This document shows positions 1 to 6,711 of a stretch of DNA of 12,893 bases, piece by piece (positions within the stretch are counted from its first letter, which is position 1; each line of letters begins with the position of its first letter). The notes beneath the pieces were generated by a model. That model was not told the origin of the DNA. It ran no database searches and saw nothing but the letters and a program-made list of their open reading frames with translations. The DNA is from Gammaproteobacteria bacterium RIFCSPHIGHO2_12_FULL_45_12 (GTDB taxonomy: Bacteria > Pseudomonadota > Gammaproteobacteria > DSM-16500): contig MGYH01000052.1 of NCBI GenBank assembly GCA_001801665.1, positions 1 to 12,893 of the forward strand. The letters run 5' to 3'. A program made the translations under genes and the position numbers.

Positions 1-632
1 TACTCGGTGTGGCATTGATTAGTGATGTGACAGAAATTGTGTCGCCCGACACCTTTGTCCGGCCCCTTTATGCAGGCAACGTCATGGCAACCGTCCAGTC
101 AAAAGATGCCATAAAATGCTTAACCATTCGCACCACGGTCTTTGCTGCCCAAGCGGAAGGCTCAGGGAGTGCCCCTATCACGAAAATTGATCATGCCATC
201 CCCAACACGCTGGCACGTTTTGAATCACAAGCACTCACGCAATCAGCGAGGCCAGAACTCACCAATGCACGTGTTATCGTCTCAGGTGGACGTGGATTAA
301 AAAGTGCTGAAAATTTTCAATTACTGGACGCATTGGCTGATTCGCTGGGTGCGGCGGTTGGCGCATCCCGTGCCGCCGTGGATGCCGGTTTTGCACCCAA
401 TGATTACCAGGTAGGACAGACTGGAAAAGTCGTCGCGCCTGACTTATATATTGCCATTGGCATATCCGGCGCCATTCAACATATTGCGGGCATGAAAGAC
501 AGCAAAATTGTGGTTGCCATCAACAATGACCCGGACGCACCGATTTTTGAAGTGGCGGATTATGGCTTAGTGGGTGATTTATTTAAGATTTTACCGGAAT
601 TGCAGGCGGAGCTGGATAAGCTGTCAACTTAA
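1..632 (+). CDS. etfA: Electron transfer flavoprotein, alpha subunit (5' end outside window)
   Basis: This is the alpha subunit of the heterodimeric electron transfer flavoprotein. ETF accepts electrons from acyl-CoA dehydrogenases and other flavin dehydrogenases in the cytoplasm and passes them to ETF-ubiquinone oxidoreductase. The reading frame is open from base 3 to the stop at 630-632, so about 209 codons are visible of a family length near 310; the N-terminus lies upstream. The C-terminal FAD-binding domain is complete and very close to the mitochondrial ETFA sequence. It shows SGGRGLKS, GASRAAVDAG, GQTGK, the GISGAIQH segment with its flavin-contacting His, INNDPDAPIF and ADYGLVGDLF. 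The GTG at base 9 is only an internal Val codon (context LGVALISDV), not a start. etfB is probably upstream, outside the window. Confidence 0.96.
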   Translation, partial: LGVALISDVTEIVSPDTFVRPLYAGNVMATVQSKDAIKCLTIRTTVFAAQAEGSGSAPITKIDHAIPNTLARFESQALTQSARPELTNARVIVSGGRGLKSAENFQLLDALADSLGAAVGASRAAVDAGFAPNDYQVGQTGKVVAPDLYIAIGISGAIQHIAGMKDSKIVVAINNDPDAPIFEVADYGLVGDLFKILPELQAELDKLST

Positions 633-682
633 CCCTTTTAGGTCTAACGACACAGCGGCGTTGCTGCATAAATCAAATGTAG

Positions 683-718
683 GGTGGATTAGACGCGTTT
701 TTCGCGTTGTAATCCACC
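683..718. repeat. Long palindromic repeat (GGTGGATTA...TAATCCACC)
   Basis: The left arm is GGTGGATTAGACGCG (683-697). The loop is five T, and the right arm is CGCGTTGTAATCCACC (703-718). The arms pair almost completely apart from a small bulge. It belongs to a widely scattered class of intergenic palindromes in Proteobacteria. Here it lies inside the MITE-like element downstream of etfA. As RNA it would form a strong hairpin, but no T-tract follows, so a classical intrinsic terminator is not supported. Confidence 0.7.
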
Positions 719-729
719 AATTTACTGGA

Positions 730-749
730 TCCCGCGGACAAGCCGCGGA
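730..749. repeat. Short GC-rich REP-type hairpin
   Basis: CCGCGG (732-737), a five-base loop ACAAG, and CCGCGG (743-748) form a hairpin of the 'GGATCCCGCGGACAAGCCGCGG...ATGAC' repeat type. This class is found scattered between genes in many bacteria and is related in style to the GTCATTCCCGC repeats at 4458-4545. It is nested within the MITE-like element. Confidence 0.55.
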
Positions 750-856
750 ACGATGACACGCCCTGGTAAAGGTAGAATGTATGCAACAATCCCCGACACC
801 GCGACCAACTGATATGTTAACATTCAAGACAACAGGTTCCGCTATACTTATTAGTA

Positions 857-862
857 TATAAT
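857..862 (+). promoter_or_regulatory. Candidate -10 element for the 893-2791 gene pair
   Basis: A perfect TATAAT lies 30 bases before the ATG at 893, in the AT-rich stretch 843-863. No good -35 hexamer sits at 16-18 bases, so either an activator is needed or this is a chance match. The only other plausible RNA source for the pair would be readthrough from etfA across the repeats. Confidence 0.35.
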
Positions 863-892
863 AGGGCACCACAAACTGAGCAGGTGACACCC

Positions 893-1393
893 ATGGCGCG
901 TAATGATAAAAATGACAAAATCAACTTTCAAGCTGACGACCACGACGAAACAGACGGCGAGGGCGGCGATACCGGCCACAGTGGACAGATTGAATTTCAT
1001 GATTTTCTCGCAAGCAATATGAGTAAGCGTGATGACCTTGCACCCGCCACCCAAAAACAATTATTGAAAATTCATGAAGCCACGCACGCAGTCTTAGTCA
1101 AAAAGCAACATGCGTTAATGACTGAGCGCGAGGCTGTAAAAAACGGGAAAAAATCGTTATCTGATTACCGGCAAGCGAAAATGGGCGGCAACCAAGAATA
1201 TCAGGTCAAATCGCACCCCATCTTGAGTCAGCAGGCTCAATTCAGCGGCGTTGACAAACAAGTGAATAGCGTGCCTGATTTAAATGAAGTGAAAACGAAT
1301 GATGAAAAAAACCACGAACTGAAATATCAATATAATTTACGCAATGATCTAAAGCATACGCCACGCTTTAATCCTAAACCCCAGCCTAGGTAA
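893..1393 (+). CDS. Small highly charged protein of unknown function
   Basis: The protein has 166 residues from the ATG at 893. I prefer this start over the in-frame GTG at 884 because AGGTG (882-886) is then a ribosome binding site six bases upstream, and the GTG is part of that site. The sequence is very hydrophilic. There is an acidic Asp/Glu/Gly-rich stretch near residues 15-30, then a mixed-charge helical part (about 45-100), and a Lys/Asn/Pro-rich tail ending KPQPR. There is no signal peptide, membrane segment or recognised motif, and the composition suggests substantial disorder. The stop is only nine bases before the next ATG, so it is almost certainly co-transcribed with the ankyrin/protease gene. 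A partner or accessory role for that protein is possible, but this rests on position alone. Confidence 0.75.
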   Translation: MARNDKNDKINFQADDHDETDGEGGDTGHSGQIEFHDFLASNMSKRDDLAPATQKQLLKIHEATHAVLVKKQHALMTEREAVKNGKKSLSDYRQAKMGGNQEYQVKSHPILSQQAQFSGVDKQVNSVPDLNEVKTNDEKNHELKYQYNLRNDLKHTPRFNPKPQPR

Positions 1394-1402
1394 CACCCCA
1401 CT

Positions 1403-2791
1403 ATGCTCTCATTAGCCGATGCCATTATTAAAAATGATCTCAATAGCGTGACGCAACAATTGCGATATGGCGAAGACCTGAATCAACTGGATGAATATGG
1501 ATTTACACCGTTAATTGAAGCAGCCATTGCCAATCATCTTGAGATGAGCAGATTACTTCTAAGCCAGGGTGCTTACAGCAACTTACCGGATATAACAGGC
1601 GGCACTGCATTACACTGGGCGGCTGAAAATAATAATCTTACTCTCTGCCGCTTACTTTTAAAATATCGTGCCGACCCCAACGCCTACACACTGGCAGGAC
1701 AACCCGTGCTCGTCATGCCCACCTTAAGACGTCAGTCGCCTTTGCGAAAATTACTCATTCAGGCAGGCGCGAATGAAGCCTTTTCCCAGGACTTTATTCA
1801 CACCAAATTATTAGGTCACTTATATGAATTGATTGGAACCGCCACCATTGTGGACCCTAAAAACCAACTGGTGGAAGTGGATTTTGAAGGATTTTATCTT
1901 GAGGTCACCTTGGGCTTAATTGCCGAATCACTTTCCCAATTCCAGAATCATTTTGCCGCACGACAATTGCGCCGCTATTCAAACATCACGCAACTGATTG
2001 TTCAGGTGATTGATCGCGCAGCGCGCTTAATACAATTTCAGCAATATCAACTGGATGAAACGCAGCATGACACTGAAATCAGTCAATTGATTGCACACGA
2101 CCCACTTTTAATTCCAGTTGGCTACGAGGGGCACGCCATTACCTTTATCCGTCATGGTGATATCTGGGTAAAGTGTGATAGGCGTGAAGATAGCCGTCTC
2201 TATGATAACATTATGTTTTACCGCATGAGACATCCTGAGCAGTTTACACCGACACTGGTGAAACACTTAATTTATCAAAAACAAACGAGCGAATTTATCA
2301 ATGAAACACTGGATAAGCTATTAGGCCTTGAACCCTTAACTGAATTAAAAGTGTCTGCTCAAATCAGCGGAAATTGTTCCTGGGCAAATGTTGAAGCGGC
2401 CATTCCAGCCTTGTTTTTCCTGATTCTGACACAGCAACAACCGGATAAAAAAGCCCCTTCTTATTACAAAACACTGGCCTTGAATTTTTTTCAGCATTGG
2501 CGTGAATGGAACAAACAACGTGCACTGCACTATTGTATTCAGCAATATCAAAAGGGAGATGTTATTCGCAAAGCCTGCAAAGCAGAACTTCTGGCTGCCA
2601 TTTTATTTCAATTTTCTGATGCGTTTAAAGCGTCTGACCGCCAGCAGCACCATAAAATCCTGTCACTGCTAGTGGGTTCGCCGTATGAGTATATTTTAAA
2701 AAATTATGTTAAAATTTATTACTTTGAACAACATACCGACAGGGGCAAGCGTTTTTATCATTTAATGAAAGAACAGGGTATTATCCCATAA
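1403..2791 (+). CDS. Ankyrin-repeat protein with clan-CE-like cysteine protease fold, AnkH/LegA3-like putative effector
   Basis: The protein has 462 residues. The N-terminal ~125 hold at least three ankyrin repeats: YGFTPLIEAAIANHLEMSRL near 32-51, GGTALHWAAENNNLTLCRLL near 66-86, and degenerate units either side. The remainder carries a plausible catalytic set in clan-CE order. It has His244 in GYEGHAITF, Asp259 after the following strand (WVKCD), Gln320, and Cys325 in GNCSWAN, with the Gln five residues before the Cys as in the oxyanion-hole Gln of Ulp1-like enzymes. The overall plan matches my memory of the Legionella core Dot/Icm effector AnkH, described as ankyrin repeats plus a cysteine-protease-like domain. 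There is no signal peptide or membrane segment. The C-terminus lacks a clear Glu-rich translocation motif. AGGTAA at 1387-1392, overlapping the preceding stop, is the likely ribosome binding site. Orthology and protease activity are inferred. Confidence 0.8.
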   Translation: MLSLADAIIKNDLNSVTQQLRYGEDLNQLDEYGFTPLIEAAIANHLEMSRLLLSQGAYSNLPDITGGTALHWAAENNNLTLCRLLLKYRADPNAYTLAGQPVLVMPTLRRQSPLRKLLIQAGANEAFSQDFIHTKLLGHLYELIGTATIVDPKNQLVEVDFEGFYLEVTLGLIAESLSQFQNHFAARQLRRYSNITQLIVQVIDRAARLIQFQQYQLDETQHDTEISQLIAHDPLLIPVGYEGHAITFIRHGDIWVKCDRREDSRLYDNIMFYRMRHPEQFTPTLVKHLIYQKQTSEFINETLDKLLGLEPLTELKVSAQISGNCSWANVEAAIPALFFLILTQQQPDKKAPSYYKTLALNFFQHWREWNKQRALHYCIQQYQKGDVIRKACKAELLAAILFQFSDAFKASDRQQHHKILSLLVGSPYEYILKNYVKIYYFEQHTDRGKRFYHLMKEQGIIP

Positions 2792-2803
2792 CATACCCTA
2801 TTT

Positions 2804-2883
2804 GGCGTTGTTGCATAAATTATTTTTGGAGCAGAATCGTCGTTGTGAGAAGCGTTTTGCGCGACGAATGATGCAACAAAGCC
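2804..2883. mobile_element. 80-bp MITE with IS903-type terminal inverted repeats and 9-bp target duplication
   Basis: The left terminal repeat GGCGTTGTTGCAT (2804-2816) and the inverse of the right end (2871-2883) are identical at 12 of 13 positions. The element is flanked by perfect direct repeats of ACCCTATTT (2795-2803 and 2884-2892). Nine-base duplications and GGCTTTGTTG-type ends are hallmarks of the IS903 group of the IS5 family. There is a second, inner inverted pair around CGTCG/CGACG (about 2837-2868), so the whole element can fold into a long hairpin. It has no coding capacity and must have been mobilised in trans. It lies 13 bases after the preceding stop and 20 bases before the -35 of hss. 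Confidence 0.85.
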
Positions 2884-2902
2884 ACCCTATTTTAATTTTA
2901 TA

Positions 2903-2930
2903 TTGACTGTATCAAATAATGATCTATGTT
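2903..2930 (+). promoter_or_regulatory. Candidate sigma-70 promoter of hss
   Basis: TTGACT (2903-2908), a 16-base spacer, and TATGTT (2925-2930) form a plausible promoter about 34 bases before the GTG start. It lies just downstream of the 80-bp MITE, so the insertion may have replaced any upstream regulatory sites. Confidence 0.5.
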
Positions 2931-2963
2931 TATTTTCTCTAAATTGTTACCAGGAGAGTCGCC

Positions 2964-4388
2964 GTGAAAATCAAGAAGCAACCCTATCTTTCTTATCAAC
3001 AACGCATCGTGATGATTGGTTTTGGCAGCATAGGACAAGCTGTTTTACCGCTTCTTTTTCGCCATATTTCAATTAAACCGGATCAACTGACCATTGTTTC
3101 CAAATATGATGATGGCATGCCCATTGCAAAAGCATATGGGGTACAACTGATAACGACGGCTCTGACGCCCGAAAATTATCAGGTGATTTTAAAACAACAC
3201 CTTCGTAAAAATGATTTCTTATTGAATTTATCTGTCAATGTTTCCAGCATTGATTTAATAAAATTGGCGAAACAAACTGGCGCCTTATATCTTGATACCT
3301 GTCTTGAACCGTGGGAAGGCGGCTATGTTGACCCTGCTGTGCCCATTTCATTGCGTTCAAATTATTCCTTCCGATTGGCCGCATTATCTTTAAATGATGC
3401 TGCCAATAAGGGGCCAACCGCTGTCATCACGCATGGTGCTAATCCTGGTTTAGTGTCTCACTTTGTCAAACAGGCTTTACTAAATCTGGCGGCTGACAAT
3501 AAGCTTCCCCTTAAAACACCCATCACCCAAACAGAATGGGCGAAACTTGCTGCCGAACTCAACATTAAAGTCATACACATTGCGGAACGAGACACACAAA
3601 CAGCACATCTCCCGAAAAAAACCGATGAATTTGTTAACACCTGGTCTGTTGATGGTTTTGTTTCAGAAGGCTCGCAACCGGCGGAATTAGGCTGGGGAAG
3701 TCATGAACGCCATTGGCCGCATGATGCGAGACATCATGAAACAGGTAATCAATGTGCCATTTATTTAAATCGTCCCGGGGCATCGACGCGTGTGCGAACT
3801 TGGACACCCTTATCCGGTGCGTTTCACGGCTTTTTGATTACACATGGTGAAGCCATCTCCATTGCCAATTATTTTTCATTGCATCAAGGCGGTGAGTTAA
3901 GCTATCGTCCCACCGTACACTACGCCTATCATCCCTGTGAAGATGCCATTCTCTCCCTGCATGAATTAGCGGGCAATGAATGGATACAGCAAAGCGAGCA
4001 ACGCTTATTATTCGATGAAATTGTGGATGGTCGCGATGAATTAGGTGTTTTGCTGATGGGTAACCCCAAAGGTGCCTATTGGTTTGGTTCTCAACTTTCC
4101 ATTCATGAAGCACGAAAATTAGCACCCCATAACAATGCCACCAGCTTACAAGTCGCCATCAGTGTCTTAGCTGGCATGTTATGGGCCATCGAGCACCCCG
4201 AAGAAGGCATTATTGAACCGGATCAAATGGACTTTGATTATCTTTTAAAAATTGCCATGCCCTATTTGGGAAAAGTAGAGGGTCACTATACCGATTGGAC
4301 CCCGCTTAAAGAACGTGAACGCTTATTTAAAGAAGACCATTTGGATTATGAGGATCCATGGCAATTTATTAATTTACGCGTGTCTTAA
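2964..4388 (+). CDS. hss: Homospermidine synthase
   Basis: The enzyme uses NAD+ as a redox prosthetic group to join two putrescines (or putrescine and spermidine) into sym-homospermidine in the cytoplasm. It has 474 residues, close to the usual length of bacterial Hss. It starts at GTG 2964, six bases after a strong AGGAGA (2952-2957). The N-terminus has a Rossmann glycine motif, GFGSIGQ (residues 19-25). The residues I recall as active-site positions of the Blastochloris viridis enzyme all appear with a constant offset of two: Glu115 (CLEPWEGG), Asn160 (HGANPG), Glu208 (IAERD), Trp227, Glu235 and His294 (ITHGE). It appears monocistronic with its own promoter. Legionella species are known to make homospermidine, which fits the suggested lineage. 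Confidence 0.95.
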   Translation: MKIKKQPYLSYQQRIVMIGFGSIGQAVLPLLFRHISIKPDQLTIVSKYDDGMPIAKAYGVQLITTALTPENYQVILKQHLRKNDFLLNLSVNVSSIDLIKLAKQTGALYLDTCLEPWEGGYVDPAVPISLRSNYSFRLAALSLNDAANKGPTAVITHGANPGLVSHFVKQALLNLAADNKLPLKTPITQTEWAKLAAELNIKVIHIAERDTQTAHLPKKTDEFVNTWSVDGFVSEGSQPAELGWGSHERHWPHDARHHETGNQCAIYLNRPGASTRVRTWTPLSGAFHGFLITHGEAISIANYFSLHQGGELSYRPTVHYAYHPCEDAILSLHELAGNEWIQQSEQRLLFDEIVDGRDELGVLLMGNPKGAYWFGSQLSIHEARKLAPHNNATSLQVAISVLAGMLWAIEHPEEGIIEPDQMDFDYLLKIAMPYLGKVEGHYTDWTPLKERERLFKEDHLDYEDPWQFINLRVS

Positions 4389-4457
4389 TCTGACATTTCC
4401 ACGATCTTTTTGCGAATGATTAAATTTATAAAAAATCATATTTGATTAAAATGTAAA

Positions 4458-4545
4458 GTGTCATTCCCGCGCAGGCGGGAACCCATTTTGAATAGGCGGC
4501 AGAAGTAAAATTAGAAATAGATTCCCGCCTTCGCGGGAATGACAC
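4458..4545. repeat. Inverted pair of REP-type palindromes (GTCATTCCCGC family)
   Basis: Two hairpins face each other. The first is GTGTCATTCCCGC, loop GCAG, GCGGGAA (4458-4481). The second is TTCCCGC, loop CTTC, GCGGGAATGACAC (4522-4545). Each has a perfect 7-bp stem, and the outer GTGTCATTCCCGC/GCGGGAATGACAC arms also pair across the 40-base spacer. This is the very widespread intergenic 'GTCATTCCCGC...GCGGGAATGAC' repeat. It lies 70 bases after the hss stop and may stabilise or terminate that message. Confidence 0.85.
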
Positions 4546-4581
4546 AGTTGCGGGAATGACGCAGTTGCGGGAATGACACAG
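4531..4581 (+). repeat. Three tandem 17-bp repeats grown from a REP arm
   Basis: The unit TTGCGGGAATGACACAG occurs three times in a row: 4531-4547 (one base changed, TC for TT), 4548-4564 (GACGCAG) and 4565-4581 (consensus). The unit is the right arm of the neighbouring palindrome without its partner arm, so it looks like local slippage duplication of a REP half. Confidence 0.85.
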
Positions 4582-4677
4582 TTAATAGATTTAAAATTAA
4601 AAAATTTCCAAAAAAACGTGTAAATGTCAGCATAATGGTGAGCTTTAGCCATTTTTCAATATCAATATCACTCCGCT

Positions 4678-4712
4678 GTACAGGACAAACGGGCGGAAAT
4701 TTTGTCCTGTAC
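4678..4712. repeat. Perfect 12-bp inverted repeat
   Basis: GTACAGGACAAA (4678-4689) is the exact reverse complement of TTTGTCCTGTAC (4701-4712), with an 11-base loop. No T-tract follows, so it is not an obvious intrinsic terminator. It ends 22 bases before the left border of the kinase duplication unit and is absent from the second copy. It could be an operator, a transposon end or a relic hairpin. Confidence 0.6.
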
Positions 4713-4815
4713 TTGTGTGATCTGGCCTTCACAAGATAAACATCTATTATCAAAAAGTTAGCGATCTTTTTTCGTTCTGCAATTAGTCATTATTATAGAT
4801 TATGGTTAAACCTGA

Positions 4816-4925
4816 TATAATTAAGTTATGAAAGCCCACATTAAGGCCGTGGTGGTGTTTCCCGTGGGGTTTCTGGGGGTTAATGATAAAGAATAAGTCT
4901 AGGCGTTTTTAAAAGAGGAACAACC
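4816..4925 (+). promoter_or_regulatory. Candidate promoter and conserved ~100-nt leader of kinase 1
   Basis: TATAAT (4816-4821) is the best -10 candidate. The -35 region is poor (TTATAG at 4793-4798), so activation by a regulator is plausible. A ~100-base untranslated leader follows, with several G-runs (about 4845-4880), and then AGAGGAA (4914-4920), five bases before the ATG. The same arrangement is kept in copy 2 at 7624-7733. No known riboswitch was recognised. Confidence 0.35.
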
Positions 4926-6653
4926 ATGGAACCTCGAAATGGCAATCATCTACGTAATGAAAATGAAAAGATAAAGCGTATCAATATACCTTATGTACCT
5001 CGGCAGGTATATTTTTGCGATTTGGATGAAAGCGGGAGACTGGTCAGTGTGGCGACTTTAAAGAATGTTATAAAGTCAAATTTATTAGATACTGACTACC
5101 CCCGAACACGTAAGCAAGTATTCAAAAATTCGAAAGGTGATGTTCCTAAATTCAGTATCATCTATGCAGAAGATAGTTACTATAGTATCTATAAAGGGAA
5201 TCGGCATGGAAGACTCCTCGGCAAAGGGGGATTTGGAAGTGTGAAATTAGCACAGAATATTAAAACAGGAGAGTGGGTAGCACTTAAAGTAATGGACTCA
5301 CAGAAAACAGAAGCTGGCAGTCTACATGCCGAAATTGCTAATCTTAAAAACACAGACAATTACTTTTATGATTATGCTCGTCGTGGAAAAAAAGGACACC
5401 AATATGAATTATTGATGAAACTGGCGTCTGGAACCTGTTTATATGATCTTATTGTCAGGAATCAAATTCCATCACGCATTGACAAACTTAAAATAGCGAT
5501 TGCATGCCTAAAATCAATTCAAGCTCTTCATAAAAAGAATATATTGCATCGTGATATAAAACCTGAAAATCTTGTTTATGATACTGAAAAAGGGGTGATC
5601 TCGATAGTTGACTTTGGACTTGCCATTCAAGGTTCGAATTGCTCTTCTTATGAATTTGTAGGCACTGAGGGTTTTTATGCCCCAGAGCAAAATAGTTCCA
5701 ACAATACGCCAATCCCTTACAATGAAAAAACGGAAGTTTACGCACTAGGCGTAACGCTTTGTGATCTATTTAACATTCCTAAAAATAACCCCGCCATTCT
5801 TTTTAATAATGAAGATCCCATTTTTAAGACGATATCAAAAATGTTAATGCGCGATCCGGAAGAAAGGTCAGATATAAAATCGGCGATTTTGGAGCTTACA
5901 TTTGAGCTTGGCAAACTACTTGGCAACATGCCGACTATTAGAAATTTTACCATTTTAAACGTTGATGATTATCAAAAAAATCAACACGAATTTAAAACTC
6001 AATTACTCAACATTACCAAATCACCTGATAAAGTCATGCTGGAAATTTCATTAATAAACGATATCTCATCAAATCTTAATCTTGTTGATTATGCAGAAAT
6101 TAAAAGATCACTGGTAGAAAAAGGTTTTATGGTTTCCGATCAAGTTTATCTTTTTCCGCCAATCACAGCTAGAAACTTGCCTGATAGTGTAGCCTCTCTC
6201 ATCAATGATAAGGCGGAAAAACATTGCTTTCCAGCACAAATCTACTACCTTCATCATAATGATGATAAGGTTAAAGTAACTGAATATAATGACTTACCTG
6301 GTTATCACACATGCAAAAATGAGGTTATTCGTGCCATCAATCAGGAGAAAAAAAGACTTGAAGGTCGCATTAAAACAGCGATAGTAGGAAAAGAAATTTT
6401 GACAGAACGTCTGGAGTTCCTAGAAAGAACTCTTATTATTATAGAGAGTAAGGCGAAACCAGTAGAATTGAATTGCATTTTAAAGATAGTCGATGGCATC
6501 TTGAAAAACATGAAGCCCGCCTTTCCACTTGGTGCCAAAGTTAAAACTTTATTTACCGGACAATCTGGCCCAGACGGCAGAAAGGCATTCGAAGAGCTTA
6601 AAGGTGAAATACAAGAAGCGATAAACAAAAACAAGGGTTTCAATTCAAAATAA
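4926..6653 (+). CDS. Eukaryotic-type Ser/Thr protein kinase with unknown C-terminal domain (paralogue 1)
   Basis: The protein has 575 residues. After a ~90-residue N-terminal extension comes a complete Hanks-type kinase domain (about 92-330). Its motifs are the glycine loop GKGGFG (99-104), Lys121 in VALK, Glu136 of helix C, HRD 208-210 followed by IKPEN (Asn215), DFG 229-231, APE 252-254, EVYALG (270-275) and the subdomain-XI Arg314. All catalytic residues are present, so it should be active. From about 334 to the end is a domain I do not recognise, starting MPTIRNF and containing NVDDY, FPPIT, NLPDS, CFPAQ and YLHH, with a charged helical stretch near 468-510. The last 20 residues have Glu557, 558, 561 and 564, reminiscent of the Glu-rich C-terminal Dot/Icm export signal. 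There is no signal peptide or membrane anchor, unlike PknB-type housekeeping kinases. A translocated effector is the favoured but unproven reading. Confidence 0.9.
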   Translation: MEPRNGNHLRNENEKIKRINIPYVPRQVYFCDLDESGRLVSVATLKNVIKSNLLDTDYPRTRKQVFKNSKGDVPKFSIIYAEDSYYSIYKGNRHGRLLGKGGFGSVKLAQNIKTGEWVALKVMDSQKTEAGSLHAEIANLKNTDNYFYDYARRGKKGHQYELLMKLASGTCLYDLIVRNQIPSRIDKLKIAIACLKSIQALHKKNILHRDIKPENLVYDTEKGVISIVDFGLAIQGSNCSSYEFVGTEGFYAPEQNSSNNTPIPYNEKTEVYALGVTLCDLFNIPKNNPAILFNNEDPIFKTISKMLMRDPEERSDIKSAILELTFELGKLLGNMPTIRNFTILNVDDYQKNQHEFKTQLLNITKSPDKVMLEISLINDISSNLNLVDYAEIKRSLVEKGFMVSDQVYLFPPITARNLPDSVASLINDKAEKHCFPAQIYYLHHNDDKVKVTEYNDLPGYHTCKNEVIRAINQEKKRLEGRIKTAIVGKEILTERLEFLERTLIIIESKAKPVELNCILKIVDGILKNMKPAFPLGAKVKTLFTGQSGPDGRKAFEELKGEIQEAINKNKGFNSK

Positions 6654-6711
6654 TGGGGGGCCTATTGTGATTCCATCTAAAAACTGAAACGTCATCTTTA
6701 TCGGAACGTGT

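Larger units (their letters stand above)
657..793. mobile_element. Decayed 137-bp MITE-like element with IS903/IS5-type ends
   Basis: The left end reads GGCGTTGCTGCATAAATC, which is 16/18 identical to the left end of the element at 2804 and close to the IS903 terminal repeat as I recall it. The right end is the inverted ATGCAACAATCCC, matching the left over 10 of 13 bases. The flanking nonamers CGACACAGC (648-656) and CGACACCGC (794-802) agree at 8 of 9 positions, as expected for an old 9-bp target duplication. It has no coding capacity, and its interior contains two other palindromic repeats. The damaged right end and mismatched duplication suggest an old insertion. Confidence 0.6.
4735..6704 (+). 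repeat. Duplicated kinase unit, copy 1
   Basis: This segment aligns with 7542-9527 from GATAAACATC at the left to CTTTAT(C/T)GG at the right. Both borders are sharp, and the outside sequences are unrelated. The leader differs at only about 11 of ~190 positions and the 3' tail at about 4 of ~54, counted by eye. The coding region between is a mosaic of near-identical and strongly diverged blocks. No direct repeats or terminal inverted repeats mark it as a transposon. Confidence 0.85.

Noticed and set aside
683..718. Intrinsic terminator of etfA
   Set aside because: The stem is strong, but the T-run is in the loop and none follows the right arm; the repeat is better explained as an interspersed palindrome.
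624..890. Minus-strand 88-residue open frame in the etfA-893 gap
   Set aside because: It runs through the MITE-like element and its palindromes, has no ribosome binding site, and its composition is non-protein-like.
4458..4581. CRISPR array
   Set aside because: The 17-bp units are contiguous, without spacers, and derive from a REP arm.
4715..4732. CRP-like site TGTGA...TCACA
   Set aside because: The half-sites are separated by eight bases, not the six required.
4461..4753. Overlapping minus-strand open frames of 63 and 80 residues
   Set aside because: They translate the REP palindromes (the classic HSREGG/VIPAKAGI peptides of this repeat), not a gene.
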